Made by a program: the position numbers and the translations under genes. From Parasponia andersonii (taxonomy: Eukaryota; Streptophyta; Magnoliopsida; Rosales; Cannabaceae): DNA of 64,000 bases. Location: contig JXTB01000007.1 in assembly GCA_002914805.1 (NCBI GenBank), positions 1,580,923 to 1,644,922 on the forward strand. Reading direction: 5' to 3'. Each line of letters begins with the position of its first letter. Position 1 is the stretch's first letter. Below, piece by piece: positions 47,301 to 58,779 of this stretch. Below the pieces are notes generated by a model. It searched no databases and was not told the DNA's origin. It saw only the letters and a program-made list of their open reading frames with translations.

Positions 47301-48695
47301 CTCTTTTATATATTAGTTTTCTGTTAAAAATTTTGATAATTCATTTAGATTTCCGGATAATCTACTCTACGGCTAGGTATATTCAATTTATGTGTATATT
47401 TTTTATGCATAATATACAAATGAATTTGAAATAGCAAAAACCACAATACTAACTTCTAATAAATGTGAGGCTTAATTGCTATAATATCGAGAAAATTTTA
47501 ATTTAATATCACAACTATAAAGAATTAACAATTCATAATAATTTTTCAAGAATAAATTCATAATAAAATTAGGTTTATCAGATTTAACAATTAAAAAACA
47601 GAAGGTTGGAAACTTCATAATTAAGGCAAATAACATTAACTTGTTCATAAAAAATATGTACCTAAGAGTTTTCTCTTTTTGGTTGTAGAGGAGGGAAGCT
47701 CCTTTTATACATATAAGTATTTTTTTTTTGTGCATTTAGATAAGAGAAAAAAGAATAGATTTTTTTTAATAGTGAATTTATAAAAATACCCGAAGTCTGC
47801 AATTTATACATTTATGGGGAATTAATGGGAAAATTGATTTATTGCTACAAAAGGACAAACAAGATGACATAGGTGGAATTAATATAAAGATTCCGTCGAA
47901 AGCTTCTGTAACCCTTTAAAAGCAACCATAAGAATACCAAAAATTTGCACAAAAAAACTTGCACCATTAATGTGGCATCACTTCTACTAGTATCTTATCT
48001 TAATTTTTTGGTTGAAATAATAACATTATGTAGCGTAAGAGTTTATTATAATTTTTTGGTGTTCCTAGCAGTGCGCAAATCCCTAATTACAAAAAGAAGA
48101 TATGTGAGGAGTTAATAGAAAAGTTCATTTGCTGCAACAAAATGACAAAAGAGAGGATATATAAGCAATTGATGCAAAGATTCCATGACAAGCTACTTTT
48201 AGGCTCTTTTAGTATATGCTATTATAGAAATCACATTTTTATACTTTGTATCTTGATTTTTTTTTGTTAAATTTATATCTTACTCCACTTTTGACTTATC
48301 AAATGCCTTTTAAACTCTAAACATATACATTGAAAAATAAATCAAAGTCAAATAAATTACTTAAATTTTATGGTTTGAGGTTTCTTTTCTTGTTTTAATT
48401 GATGTTTTCAAAATTTTAATATTTGTTTTTTTAGTTATCAATTTTATTTATTTTTTAAATATATATGTTTAACCTCTAATATAATATTTGGATAAACTCA
48501 GCTATAAAAATTAGTGTGTGACCTATAGAGCGCATAAATTTGTGTGAACAATAGAGTATAAATTTGTCACAAATTTTTAATATAAACCACAATATTGATA
48601 GTAGTGAAAAGAGAAGATATAACTTGAATAATTAGTTAAAATACAAGGCAAATGATGGTGATGATGCTAATAATAACAATAAATGAAGTAATAAT
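47301..48695. other. AT-rich intergenic stretch with a diverged direct repeat
   Basis: No gene found. A segment of about 100 bp (47821-47920) recurs diverged at 48111-48212, 290 bases on (GATTTATTGCTACAAAAGGAC versus CATTTGCTGCAACAAAATGAC). Long AT-only runs occur elsewhere. The minus frame at 47472-47735 shows no domain. Confidence 0.5.
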
Positions 48696-50624
48696 TGTCA
48701 CGACCCAAAACCCGGGTCAGTGGTAGAAGGGGAATTTCACAAAGGTGGGAAATTCCTTGATTTATTTGAAAAGTATAAAAAGTTCTAGTTTTTATAAAAA
48801 TGGTCCATTTAAATAAAATAATCGGAATTCCATCCCGTAAACCACTCCCATAGTTCATATACATCATTAAACATAGACTGAACAATAATTAAAAATCACA
48901 AAATCACATAAAAGCCCAAGTATCACCATCATCTACAACAAAAGTCAAATACCAGAATGGCATACATAAGTTTGCAGACAAAATAGAAAGCAGTAATCTT
49001 GGGTCAATACTAATACAAAACCTAAATAGTCCAAAGACTACGACAACAAACTCCTAGGATTACCAAGAGACGAACTGCAATCCAGATGACCTCTTACTCC
49101 TCTTGATCACCAAGATTGCACTGGACACCACTTGAGAAAGAAGGTAGAAGGGGGAGTATAAAATGTCCAGTAGGAAAAATAATTACCTCGATCGAAAATA
49201 TTTTAGTGATAGGGAATTCCTGCATGATTAGTTTAGTCCAAAATATACATATATATATAATCTAAACCGGAAATCTATATATATATATATATATAAAAAG
49301 CAGTGTAATCCAAACCATCCAATTCATATGCACATGACAAAAATCAACTCATACCCATGAGCTCTCATCTTCTCATCTGTGGAAACCCAGGATGATTGTA
49401 CTAAGTATGCCTAACAGCCTGCCTGATACCTATGCCCATACCCAGAGAGGACACCCGTGTGTCACTTACCAAACTTGGAGGAGTAACCGAATTGCCTACA
49501 CCTGCCAAATGGGGAGGTAATCAGAAGTAACAAAGACCCGCGCGAGTTTACAAACTTTCACCGATGGTGGGGCATGCAGTGCCATACTATAAACCCACGA
49601 TACTAACACGGTGCTCATATATGATCCTATGACACGTGCAATATAGAACTGAAGTATGAAAATAATCGTACTCTGGTTTTTCAGTAAAATCAGCATACTA
49701 GGTTTTTATAGAAAAACGGGCAACATAACGACCCTATTTTTAATATACCCAAAATAACCTGCACTCAGAAAATTCCTAGAGCAATACAGTACATATCTCA
49801 TACAACCAATTCCCATAACAGATATTTGAGTAACCAAAAATCACATTTGTTCTCATATGTTACAGAGAAATAAGTTTTATTCAAAAATGATATAAAACAG
49901 AGGTAATTGAGTCTTTACCTCGCTCGAATAGCCATACCACGCTATCGAATCCTCAAGGTGCCGTTGACGATCACCCGAAGGGTCGGGAACCAATTCCAAA
50001 TCCTCGATCGTCCTCTTGAGAAAAACCAACTTCTTACTGAAGCTTCAATTCCACAAACGGACCTTCGCTGAATTCCTAGCACCCAAAATAACTAGTTTAG
50101 ACATATAACTTGTCCAATTCGGGTCCGAGCCCAAACCGCGATGATGGCACGCAAAACGAGGTAAATCTTGACCATCTGATCTCGATTTTCATGCCGATCA
50201 CCAAACATTGGCAATATATATATCAAAATTCTCTATTTTCTGAGTACATTCCAAACAAAAACACAATCCAACGGCCGGATCAAAAAGTCAAACTTAAACT
50301 CAAAATATCCAAAAATGGCAACTTTCTATCCGGCCAAAATACGGTTGAGATATATATATATATATATATATATCTTGATGATACTTGAGACGAGACGAAT
50401 CCAATGGGACCAGTTGGGGGTCGAATGGTAGCCGGAATCGTCACCGGTGACGAAAAAATCGAAACGGCGACTTGGAGGATTTCGGCGTTGCAGGCGACAG
50501 CGGCGGCTGGCGAGGAGCGGCAGAGCTTATGCGTGGTCTGGTGAGTCGACGCCGGTCGGTGGCGCGGGCGGACAATGGCTGGAGCGGCTCCTACGGCGGC
50601 CCCTGCTTCTTCCAGCCGAGAAAC

Positions 50625-50689
<65 letters not shown>

Positions 50690-50904
50690 AAAAGGATAGG
50701 GCACGTGGCCCTGTCTTATAGGGCTGTGCAATTTTTCAAAAATTGCACATAAGTCCTCAAATTTCAAATCTCTATCAATCTAGTCCTCCAAAAATTGCAA
50801 TTTATTTCTTCTGCACAACACTTTTGCAAATTAATCCCCCCAATATTTTATCCAGAAAATTGGTAAATTGTCCAAATTACCCTCCCAAAATCCGAGTTTT
50901 TACA
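48696..50904 (-). repeat. Chromovirus 3' LTR (left, 2209 bp)
   Basis: TGTCACGACCC...CGAGTTTTTACA. It contains TA repeats (49247-49300, 50350-50372) and a long (GA)n tract (50629-50685, nearly 30 units). Plus-strand frames here such as 50447-50752 are made by the GA repeat and are not genes. Confidence 0.85.
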
Positions 50905-50941
50905 TTCTCCCCTCTTTAAAAGAATTTCGCCTTGAAATTCA
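50905..50941 (-). promoter_or_regulatory. Polypurine tract and preceding motif of the chromovirus
   Basis: The minus strand reads GGCGAAATTCTTTTAAAGAG then GGGAGAA directly before the LTR. The text A-A-T-T-T-C-x-A-G-G-x-C-G-A-A-A-T-T-C ahead of a purine tract is characteristic of Tekay/Del elements and primes plus-strand synthesis. Confidence 0.7.
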
Positions 50942-50962
50942 AAGTATAAGTCAAGGTTTACA

Positions 50963-53900
50963 TCACAATACAACTTTTGACTGAAAGTCAAACAAATGAG
51001 GGTACTTCTCGTACATCTCTGTCTCGAGTTCCCAAGTAGCTCGTCTTTCTTGTGATATTCCCAAAGCACCTTGACAAGTGGAATCTCTCTGTTGCGAACC
51101 ACCTTCAACTCTCTAGCCAATAAACGAACAGGCTGCTCTTCATAGGATACATCTTCTTGGATTGGTACATGCACGTACTGAACAACATGAGATAGGTCCG
51201 GCGTGTACTTCTTTAACATCGACACGTGAAACACATTATGCATGTGACCTAACTGTGCAGGCAGGTTCAAGCGATACGCCACTAGTCCAATTCTCTCAGT
51301 GATCTTAAAGGGACTAATATAACTTGGAGCAAGCTTACCCTTAACCCCAAATCTTGTCACACCTCGCCTTGGAGTCACTTTCAAGAATACGGAATCACTA
51401 GTATCGAACTCTACCTCATGCCTCTTCGGGTCAACATAACTCTTCTGGCGACTCTGAATCTCTTTGAGTCTCTCTTGGATACCCTTGATCTTTTCAGTAG
51501 TCTCTTCAATCAACTCAGGTCTAAGAGTAACACGCTCTTTGGGCTCCACCTAACATAAAGGCGATCTACATGGCTTCCGTACAATACTTCATATGGAGCC
51601 ACACCCACACTGGTCTGGTAACTGTTATTATAAGCAAATTCCACCAAAGGAAGATGATCATCCCAGTTCCCACCAAAGTCCAGTATGCAACAACATAGCA
51701 TGTCCTCAAGAATCTAAATGGTCTTTTCAGACTGACCATCTGACTCAGGATGGTGAGCTGTACTGATATCCAACTGCATACCAAATACTTTCTACAAGAC
51801 TCTCTAAAAATTAGAAGTGAACCTTGGATCTCTATCAGATACTATGCTTGAAGGCACACCATGTAAGCGTATGATGTACTTCACATACAGTCTACAGAGC
51901 TTAGTAAGAGAGTAGTCCATCCGGATCAGTATAAAGTGAGCGCTCTTTATCAACCGATCGACTACCACCTAAACTATATTATTCTTCCTCAAGGTCTTTG
52001 GCAAACGGTTCACGAAGTCCATCGTGATCTTATACCACCTCGGTAACGGCTGAAGTAATCCAACTGGTCTCTGGTGTTCAGCTTTGACTCACTGACAAGT
52101 TAAATACTTAGCTACAAAAGTAGCTACATCCTTCTTCATACCTTTCCACCAATACTGTCGCTTCAAGTCCCTGTACATCTTGGTACTACCGAGATGTACT
52201 ATGAACTTTGATTTGTGAGCCTCAGTTAGAATGGTTTCTTGAAGATTAGGGTCATCAGCTACAGCTAACTTCCTACTGAAAAGCAAAAACCCTTCTCTGT
52301 TAGTGCTCTAACCATCTAACTGCTCACCATTTTGAAGCCGATTCCAGATTGTCCTCAACTCCCTGTCTTGCCATTGACTCCGCTGGACAGTCTGGAGAAG
52401 AGATGGTGAAATCACAATATTGCTCAGGCAAGAAACCCCTTCATTCTCAAAGTACTGCAAGTTGTAATCACCAATCGCAACTGAGTTCTTTCAGTCTTCA
52501 AACACTAGTGTAGCTAGTGCACCATGAGGCTTCCTACCCAGTGCATCAGCTACAACATTGACCTTACCAGGATGATACTATAGGTCGTCGAAGTCATAAT
52601 CCTCCATATACTTAACCCATCTTCGCTGTCTCAAGTTCAAATCCTTCTGAGTAAAGAGATACTTCAAACTTTTATGATCGGAGAATATGTCGAACTTCAC
52701 ACCATACAAGTAACATCGCCAAATCTTCAAAGCAAAGATCACTGTGGCAAGCTCTAGATCATGGGTGGGATAGTTTCTCTCATGTGGCTTTAACAAATGA
52801 GAAGCATAAGCAACAACTCGACCATTCTGCATCAAGACACATCCCAAACCCATCTTCGAAGTATCAGTATACACCACATAAGGCTTGTTACTCTCAGGAA
52901 TAGTAAGAATAGGTGCGGTAATTAAACTCTGCTTCAACCTGACAAAAGCTTCTTCACTTTTGTGATCCCAAACAAACTTAACATCCTTCCTAGTCAACTT
53001 CATCAAAGGCAAAGTAATTCTCCAGAAATCTTGCACAAAACGACGGTAGTAGCCTACTAATCCAAGGAAACTGCATTCCTCGGTCACATTTGTCGGTCTT
53101 TCCCATTCCAGAATAGCTTCGATCTTAGCGAGATCGACTGAAATACCTCCATGAGAAATCACATGACCCAAGAACTTCACTTCTGACATCCAAAAGTCAC
53201 ACTTCGATTTCTTGGCATANNNNNNNNNNNNNNNNNNNNNNNNNNNNNNNNNNNNNNNNNNNNNNNNNNNNNNNNNNNNNNNNNNNNNNNNNNNNNNNNN
53301 GCAAAGGATACTTGTTCTTCACTGTCAACTGGTTCAACTTTCAGTAATCCACACAAAGTCTCAACGAACCATCAGCTTTCTTCGCAAACAAAACAGAAGC
53401 ACCCCAAGGAGAAGTGCTACTGCGAATAAAGCCCTTGGGAAGCAAATCATCCAACTGTTCTCTTAATTCTTCCATCTCAGTAGGTGCCATGCGATAGGTT
53501 GGAATAGAAACTTGCTGAGCTCCAGGAACTAGTTGAATACAAAACTCGATCTCCTTGTCTGGTGGTAACCCCAGTAAGTCTTTAGGATACATCTCCGAAT
53601 ACTCACACACCACCAGAATCTATGGGTCTTGATCGTCTGTCCTCACCTCGCCATCTATGGAAAACAAGTTCCCATAACACTCAAGTTTCTTTCTTCCACC
53701 CATGCACGCTTTCAGAACAGGACTAGGCTTCAACGGACTCATCCTAGCCTGATAGACAATAGGATATCCATCACTAGGAAAAAGAGTCACCTGCTTCATA
53801 CGACAGTCCACAACTGCTCGATATTTTGACAACCAATCCATACTGAGTATTACGTTGTACTATCCTATCGGCAACATAATCAAATCAGCAAGAAGCTTCC

Positions 53901-54129
53901 TATCACCAATCATAACCCGACAAAACTTACACACACTAGACACATCGGCTACTCCTCCCAAAGATGTACCCAACGTCAATACATAATCCAAATCAGAAAA
54001 TTCCAACCCCAACAGTTGAGCAAACAATAAGGATATGAATGAATAGGATGCACCAGTATCAAACAAAACATATGCCCAAGAGTGTAAAAGAAGGATCATA
54101 CTGTCAACAACACCTCGGCCGGTACGATC
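50963..54129 (-). pseudogene. Chromovirus pol: protease, RT, RNase H, integrase, chromodomain-like end; decayed
   Basis: Read downward on the minus strand. Protease: F-D-T-G-A-S (54046-54063). RT start: MDWLSKYRAVVDC, LDDLLPKGFIRSSTSPWGA, RLCVDY then a stop (about 53343). The gap replaces the catalytic palm. RT end: [15 protein letters not shown]. RNase [25 protein letters not shown] including the catalytic Asp (about 52870). Integrase: H-H-C-C with one Cys changed to Tyr (Y-L-T-C), then [19 protein letters not shown]-terminus: LARELKVVRNREIPLVKVLW, a chromodomain-like tail, with a 1-base frameshift after about 51050. Stops near 52575, 52088, 51970, 51825 and 51550 also break it. It would copy and integrate the element; this copy cannot. 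Confidence 0.9.
53220..53300. other. Assembly gap (81 N) over the RT catalytic core
   Basis: The flanks read NKYPLP (above) and [10 protein letters not shown] (below). In this family these are usually about 95-100 residues apart and enclose the Y-V-D-D/F-I-D-D catalytic motif. 81 unknown bases hold only 27 codons, so either the gap is undersized or the copy has a deletion. Confidence 0.9.
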
Positions 54130-55328
54130 CTGAGTGTCGTCTGTCCTAGTAAAAGCATAAGCTTAGCCAGTCACCTTCCCTTTCCCCTTGTTGCCTCTTT
54201 CTTGACCAGAATGACTACTACTGGATCCTGGACCACTACTATCATATCCACGCTCACCCTGACTTCCTGAGGCCTGAGGAGTCTAAAAGTTCTGAGTAAA
54301 ACCCTGAGGGCGGTACTGATGCTGATAAGGCTGAGGGGAAGTAAAAGCCTACGAAGCACCCTGTGATTGTTGCGGCCTCGCTTGAGTGTTCTAATAAGAA
54401 ATAGAATCGGACTGACTCCTCTGCGGTCCTTCTTGAGAAAGAGGAGATTTCTGCAGACAGTTGGGATACTCCTTCTTCCGATGATCCAGCTGGCCACAAA
54501 CAAAACATCCTCCATACGGACTGCCTTTACCACCCCCTGAAGAACCACTGCTGTTCGAACTCCCACTGTTTGGAGTACCTGGGCTGACCATTGCCCCTGG
54601 TTCCTTCTGGTGGCTTTCCTGTCATTACCTCTCCTTTGGTTCCTCCTGGAATCCAATCCTTCTTCGATGGCCTCTGCCCAATGGGCAGCCACTGTAATCT
54701 CAGGAAGAGTACGGAAGGTCTGAGTACCAATCCTGTTGAAAATTTTCCGATTCAGAAGACTCCTGAACTTGGCAACTCGGTACTTCTCGCTCATACTCGA
54801 TCTAAGAGCAACACTTGCTAACTCAGTGAACTCTATCAGGTACTCATTCACCGTTATGTTACCTTGAATCAACATCTCAAATCGGTTCATAACTTCATCC
54901 TGTTGATCTTCGTTAGCATACTAGGCATTAAAAATTCGCTCAAAGTCTTCCCAAGTCAAGCCCACTACATCTTGCATCCATTCCACTATCTCCTACCAAC
55001 GAATGGCACTTCCCGTCAAATGGGTAATAGCAAACACAATCCAAAACTCAACCGGAATACCAAGGGCTCGAAAGTGCCTATCTATTTCACGCAACCAAGC
55101 AATTACCGTGAGAGCTTCTGGTCTACCATCAAATTGTCCTAGCTGGAGACACATAAACCGCTGGAGATTATCAGCCTGATCCAACTGATGTTCCCTCGGA
55201 GGTGGAGGCTGATAGTCTGGATTGCTCATTTGGACGAATGCATGCTGCATTACCTCAATCAGATGAGTAAAATTCGGACGAGGAGGTTCGGCACCCGGCT
55301 GGTGCCTCGGAACTCTTCTAGGAGGCAT
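54130..55328 (-). pseudogene. Chromovirus gag, decayed
   Basis: It starts at ATG 55328 (MPPRRVPRHQPG). The core has FDGRPEALTVIAWLREIDRH, then stops after AIRW (about 54994) and FNA (about 54924), then RFEMLIQGNITVNEYLIEFT and FRTLPEITVAAHWAEAIEEG. A frameshift near 54600 leads to a zinc knuckle C-F-V-C-G-Q-L-D-H-R-K-K-E-Y (about 54510-54470), in which the last Cys is Tyr. Gag packages element RNA in cytoplasmic particles. The gag continues in frame toward the protease, as in the single polyprotein of chromoviruses. Confidence 0.88.
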
Positions 55329-55439
55329 ACTTACTAGTCTGAAACAATATGCCAAACTGTTTGTGAGATAATAATGCATGCTTGTCATAAAAACAACTTC
55401 AATCTAGTTTAATGGTGATACGTTTGTACTGTAAAACTC

Positions 55440-55462
55440 AAAACTCTGATACTAAAAATTTT
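55440..55462 (-). promoter_or_regulatory. Primer-binding site of the chromovirus
   Basis: Next to the LTR, the minus strand reads TTTTTAGTATCAGAGTTTTG. Plant elements primed by initiator tRNA-Met have TGGTATCAGAGC here; this is that motif with a few changes. Confidence 0.65.
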
Positions 55463-57370
55463 TGTCACGATCCAAAACCCGAGCCAATGGCAGAAAGGGA
55501 TTTCACAAAAGTGGAAAATTCCTTGATTTATTTGAAAAGTATCAAAAGTTCTAGTTTTTATAAAAACGATCCATTTAAATAAAATAATCGGAATTCCATC
55601 TCGTAAACCACTCCCACAGTTCGTATACATTATTAAACATAGACTGAATAATAATTAAAAGTCACGAAATCACATAAAATCCCAAGCATCACCATCATCC
55701 ACAACAAAAGTCAAATACCAGAGTGACATAGATAAGTTCACGGAAAAAATAGAAAGCAGTAATCTTGATTCAATGCTAATACAAAACCCAAATAGTCCAA
55801 AGACTACGACAACAAACTCCTAGCATTACCAAGAGACGAACTGCAATCCAAATGACCTCTTACTTCTCTTGATCACCAAGATTGCACTGGCCACCACCTG
55901 AGCAAGAAGGTAAGGGGGTGAACATAAAATGCCCAGTAGGAAAAACAATTACCTCGATCGAAAACATTTTAGTGATAGGGAATTCCTGCATGGTTAGTTT
56001 TGTCCAAAACATACATATATATATAATCCAAACCGGAAATCCATATATATAAAAAAGTAGTGTAATCAAAACCATCCAATTCATATGCACATGACAAAAA
56101 TCAACCCATACCCATGAGCTCTCATCCTCTCATCTGTGGAAACCCAGGATGATGGCACTAAGTATGCCTAACAGCCTATCTGATACCTAAGCCCATACCC
56201 AGAAGGGACACCCGTGTGTTGCCTACCAAACCTGGAGGGGCAACCGAATTGCCTACGCCTGCCAAATGGGGAGGTAATCAGAAGTAACAAAACCCCGCAC
56301 GAGTTTACGGACTTTCACCGACGGTAGGGTACGCAGTGCCACACTGTAAACCCACGATGCTAACATAGTGCTCATGTATGATCCTATGACACGTGCAATA
56401 TAGAATTGAAGTGTGAAAATAATCGTGCTCTGGTTTTTCAGTAAAATCAGCATACTAGGTTTCTATAGAAAAATGGGCAGCATAACGGCCCTATTTTTAA
56501 TATACCCAAAATAACCTGCTCTCAAAAAATTTCCAGAACAATACAGTATATATCTCATACAACCAATTCCCATAACAGATATTCGAGTAACCAAAAATCA
56601 CATTTGTTCTCATATGTTGCAAAAAATAAGTTTTACTCAAAAACGATATAAAACAGAGGTAATTGAGTCCCTACCTCGCTCGAATAGCAATACCATGCTA
56701 TCGAATCCTCAAGGTGTCGTTGACGATCGCCCGAAGGGTCGAGAACCAATTCTAAGCCTTCAATCGTCCTCTTGCGAAAAATCAACTTCTCACCGAAGCT
56801 TTAATAACGGACTTCTTCGCTGAATTCCTCGCACCCAAAATAGCTAGGTTAGACATATAACTTGTCCAATTCGGGTCCGGGCCCACACAGGGCGATGGCG
56901 TGCAAAACGAGACAAATCTCAAACATCCTATCTCGATTTCCATGCCGATCACCAAACATAGGCAATATATATATCAAACTTCTCCATTTTCTGAGTACAT
57001 TCCAAAAATAACAACAAAAACACAATCCAACGGCCGGATCAAAAAGTCAAACTTAAACTCAAAATATCAAAAAATAGCAACTTTCAGTCCAGGCAAAATG
57101 GGGTTGAGATATATATACCTTGATGATCCTTGAGACGAGACGAATCCAATGGGATCGGTAGGGGGTCGAATGGTGGGCGGAATCGTCGCCGGTGACGAAA
57201 AAACTGAAACAGTAACTTGGAAGATTTCTGGCGTTGCAGGCGACGGTGGCGGCTGGCGAGGGGAGGCGGAGCTTCGGTGCAGTCTGGCGAGTCGATGCCG
57301 GTCAGTGACGCGGGCGGACGACAGCCAGAGCGGCTCCTGCGGCGGCCCCTGCTTCTTCCGGCTGAGAAAC

Positions 57371-57405
<35 letters not shown>

Positions 57406-57652
57406 GGGAGAAGAGAGAGAAGAGAGAGAGAAAAAAAAAAAGGATAGGGCACATGGCCCTGTCTTGTAGGGCTGTACAATTTTTCAAAAATTACATATAA
57501 GTCCTCAAATTTCAAATTTCTATCAGTCTAGTCCCCAAAAAATTACAATTTAGTCATTCTGCACAAAACTTTTGCAAATTAATCCCTCCAATATTTTATC
57601 CGGAAAATTAGTAAATTGTCCAAATTTCCCTCCCAAACTCTAGGTTTTTACA
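55463..57652 (-). repeat. Chromovirus 5' LTR (right, 2190 bp)
   Basis: TGTCACGATCC...AGGTTTTTACA, parallel to 48696-50904. Its (GA)n tract (57372-57400) is much shorter than in the other LTR. Frames at 57084-57515 on both strands are products of this GA-rich text. Confidence 0.85.
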
Positions 57653-57657
57653 ATAAT

Positions 57658-58212
57658 AATTCGGGATAATATCAAAATAATAATATGGGATAATATAAAA
57701 GAAATCATAATATTAAAAAAAATTGTTTCACTTATACCAGGGGTTAACAATAAGGGAAAGACAGTTTTGTAATTTCTCTCTTTTTCCATATCAACCACTC
57801 AAGAAAAAAAGGAAAAAAATAATGCATAGTCGACTTAAGCCATAGGCAACTCAAGTGCTTGCCTAAGGCCTCCACTTCAAGAAGGCCATAAAATTTCCTT
57901 CTTTGTATTAATACTGTATACTTTTTTGTCTTTTTGATGTTACTCTTTAACACAAATGCTTTAATGAAAGCTATTAATGACACATGATTCTGAAAAATTA
58001 AAAATAAAAAATATCAAGAGCCTATATTTTTGGAAAGTTGAAACAAGATATCCTATTTTCTAGCAATTTTTAAATCTAAAATATTTAATTTTCAATAAAA
58101 ATTAAATATGTTATCATTCTATATTTCCATACTGATAGATTTATTTTTATGTATAATTTTAGTGCCTTTTAATGTCAATATATAGAGATCTTTCTTAGTG
58201 CTTAGCTAGGAA
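57658..58212. other. Intergenic stretch
   Basis: No gene found. The segment near 57835-57890 (AGGCAACTCAAGTGCTTGCC, then AAGGCCTCCACTTCAAG) looks like a piece of some transposon, class not assigned. Confidence 0.4.
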
Positions 58213-58760
58213 TTTATGTGTATTTGTTGTTAATTTTTAGGTCCAATGTCCGACGATACAATCAGGTTGAATCATACCGTGGTTGCAGCCCTACATTTCT
58301 TGGTTGCAGCAAGAGAAGAGAGAAAAAATCAGCAATTCATGGCTGTAGTCAGAGTCATTAAAAACTATCTGAGAGCCACTACTGCAATGAAGATAAATCC
58401 TTGACGCAACGCAAGAAAACGTCAAGGAAAATGATGACATCTTGTTGCAACGCGAGTTGAATAAGAAGCAAATCAAAGACTCACGACTGCAACGAGAAAG
58501 AATTGTGGCTACAGCGTAATGACTTGAACTATGACTTAAAGATTCTTGACTGCAGCGAGCTAAACTATCTGAGAGAGATGGCGTGGTTGGGAGATGTGGG
58601 CTTCAAAACTTATTTTAAAATGTGTTGATACCAAAAAGCTGAGACTAAGATTATAAATACGGGTTTAGGGTTTATTCTGAGAGAGAGAGAGCCAACCCTA
58701 GAGAGTCAAGAGAGAAGGAGAAATACTTGAGAAATGGAGCATGAAGAGAATGAAGATTGG
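58213..58760 (+). repeat. LTR-like leader upstream of the copia remnant
   Basis: Repeated words GGTTGCAGC, ACTGCAACGAG and CTGCAGCGAG, a TATA-like TATAAATACGGG (about 58651) and a GA-rich leader. This is the look of the 3' half of a copia LTR. Borders and TSD not found. Confidence 0.35.
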
Positions 58761-58779
58761 AGATTGCCACTGAATATTT

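Larger units (their letters stand above)
48696..57652 (-). mobile_element. Ty3/gypsy chromovirus (Tekay/Del-like), complete structure but decayed coding
   Basis: LTRs at 48696-50904 and 55463-57652, perfect TSDs ATAAT (48691-48695, 57653-57657). In element sense (minus): 5' LTR, primer-binding site, gag, protease, RT, RNase H, integrase with chromodomain-like end, polypurine tract, 3' LTR. The two LTRs differ mostly by transitions, about 8 percent over the first 145 bases by eye, so insertion is not recent. An assembly gap lies at 53220-53300. Confidence 0.9.

Noticed and set aside
50447..50752. Plus-strand frames rich in Arg-Glu
   Set aside because: Produced by a (GA)n microsatellite in an LTR; no gene.
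57084..57515. Open frames on both strands with Ser-Leu or Glu-Arg runs
   Set aside because: Same GA-repeat artefact in the second LTR.
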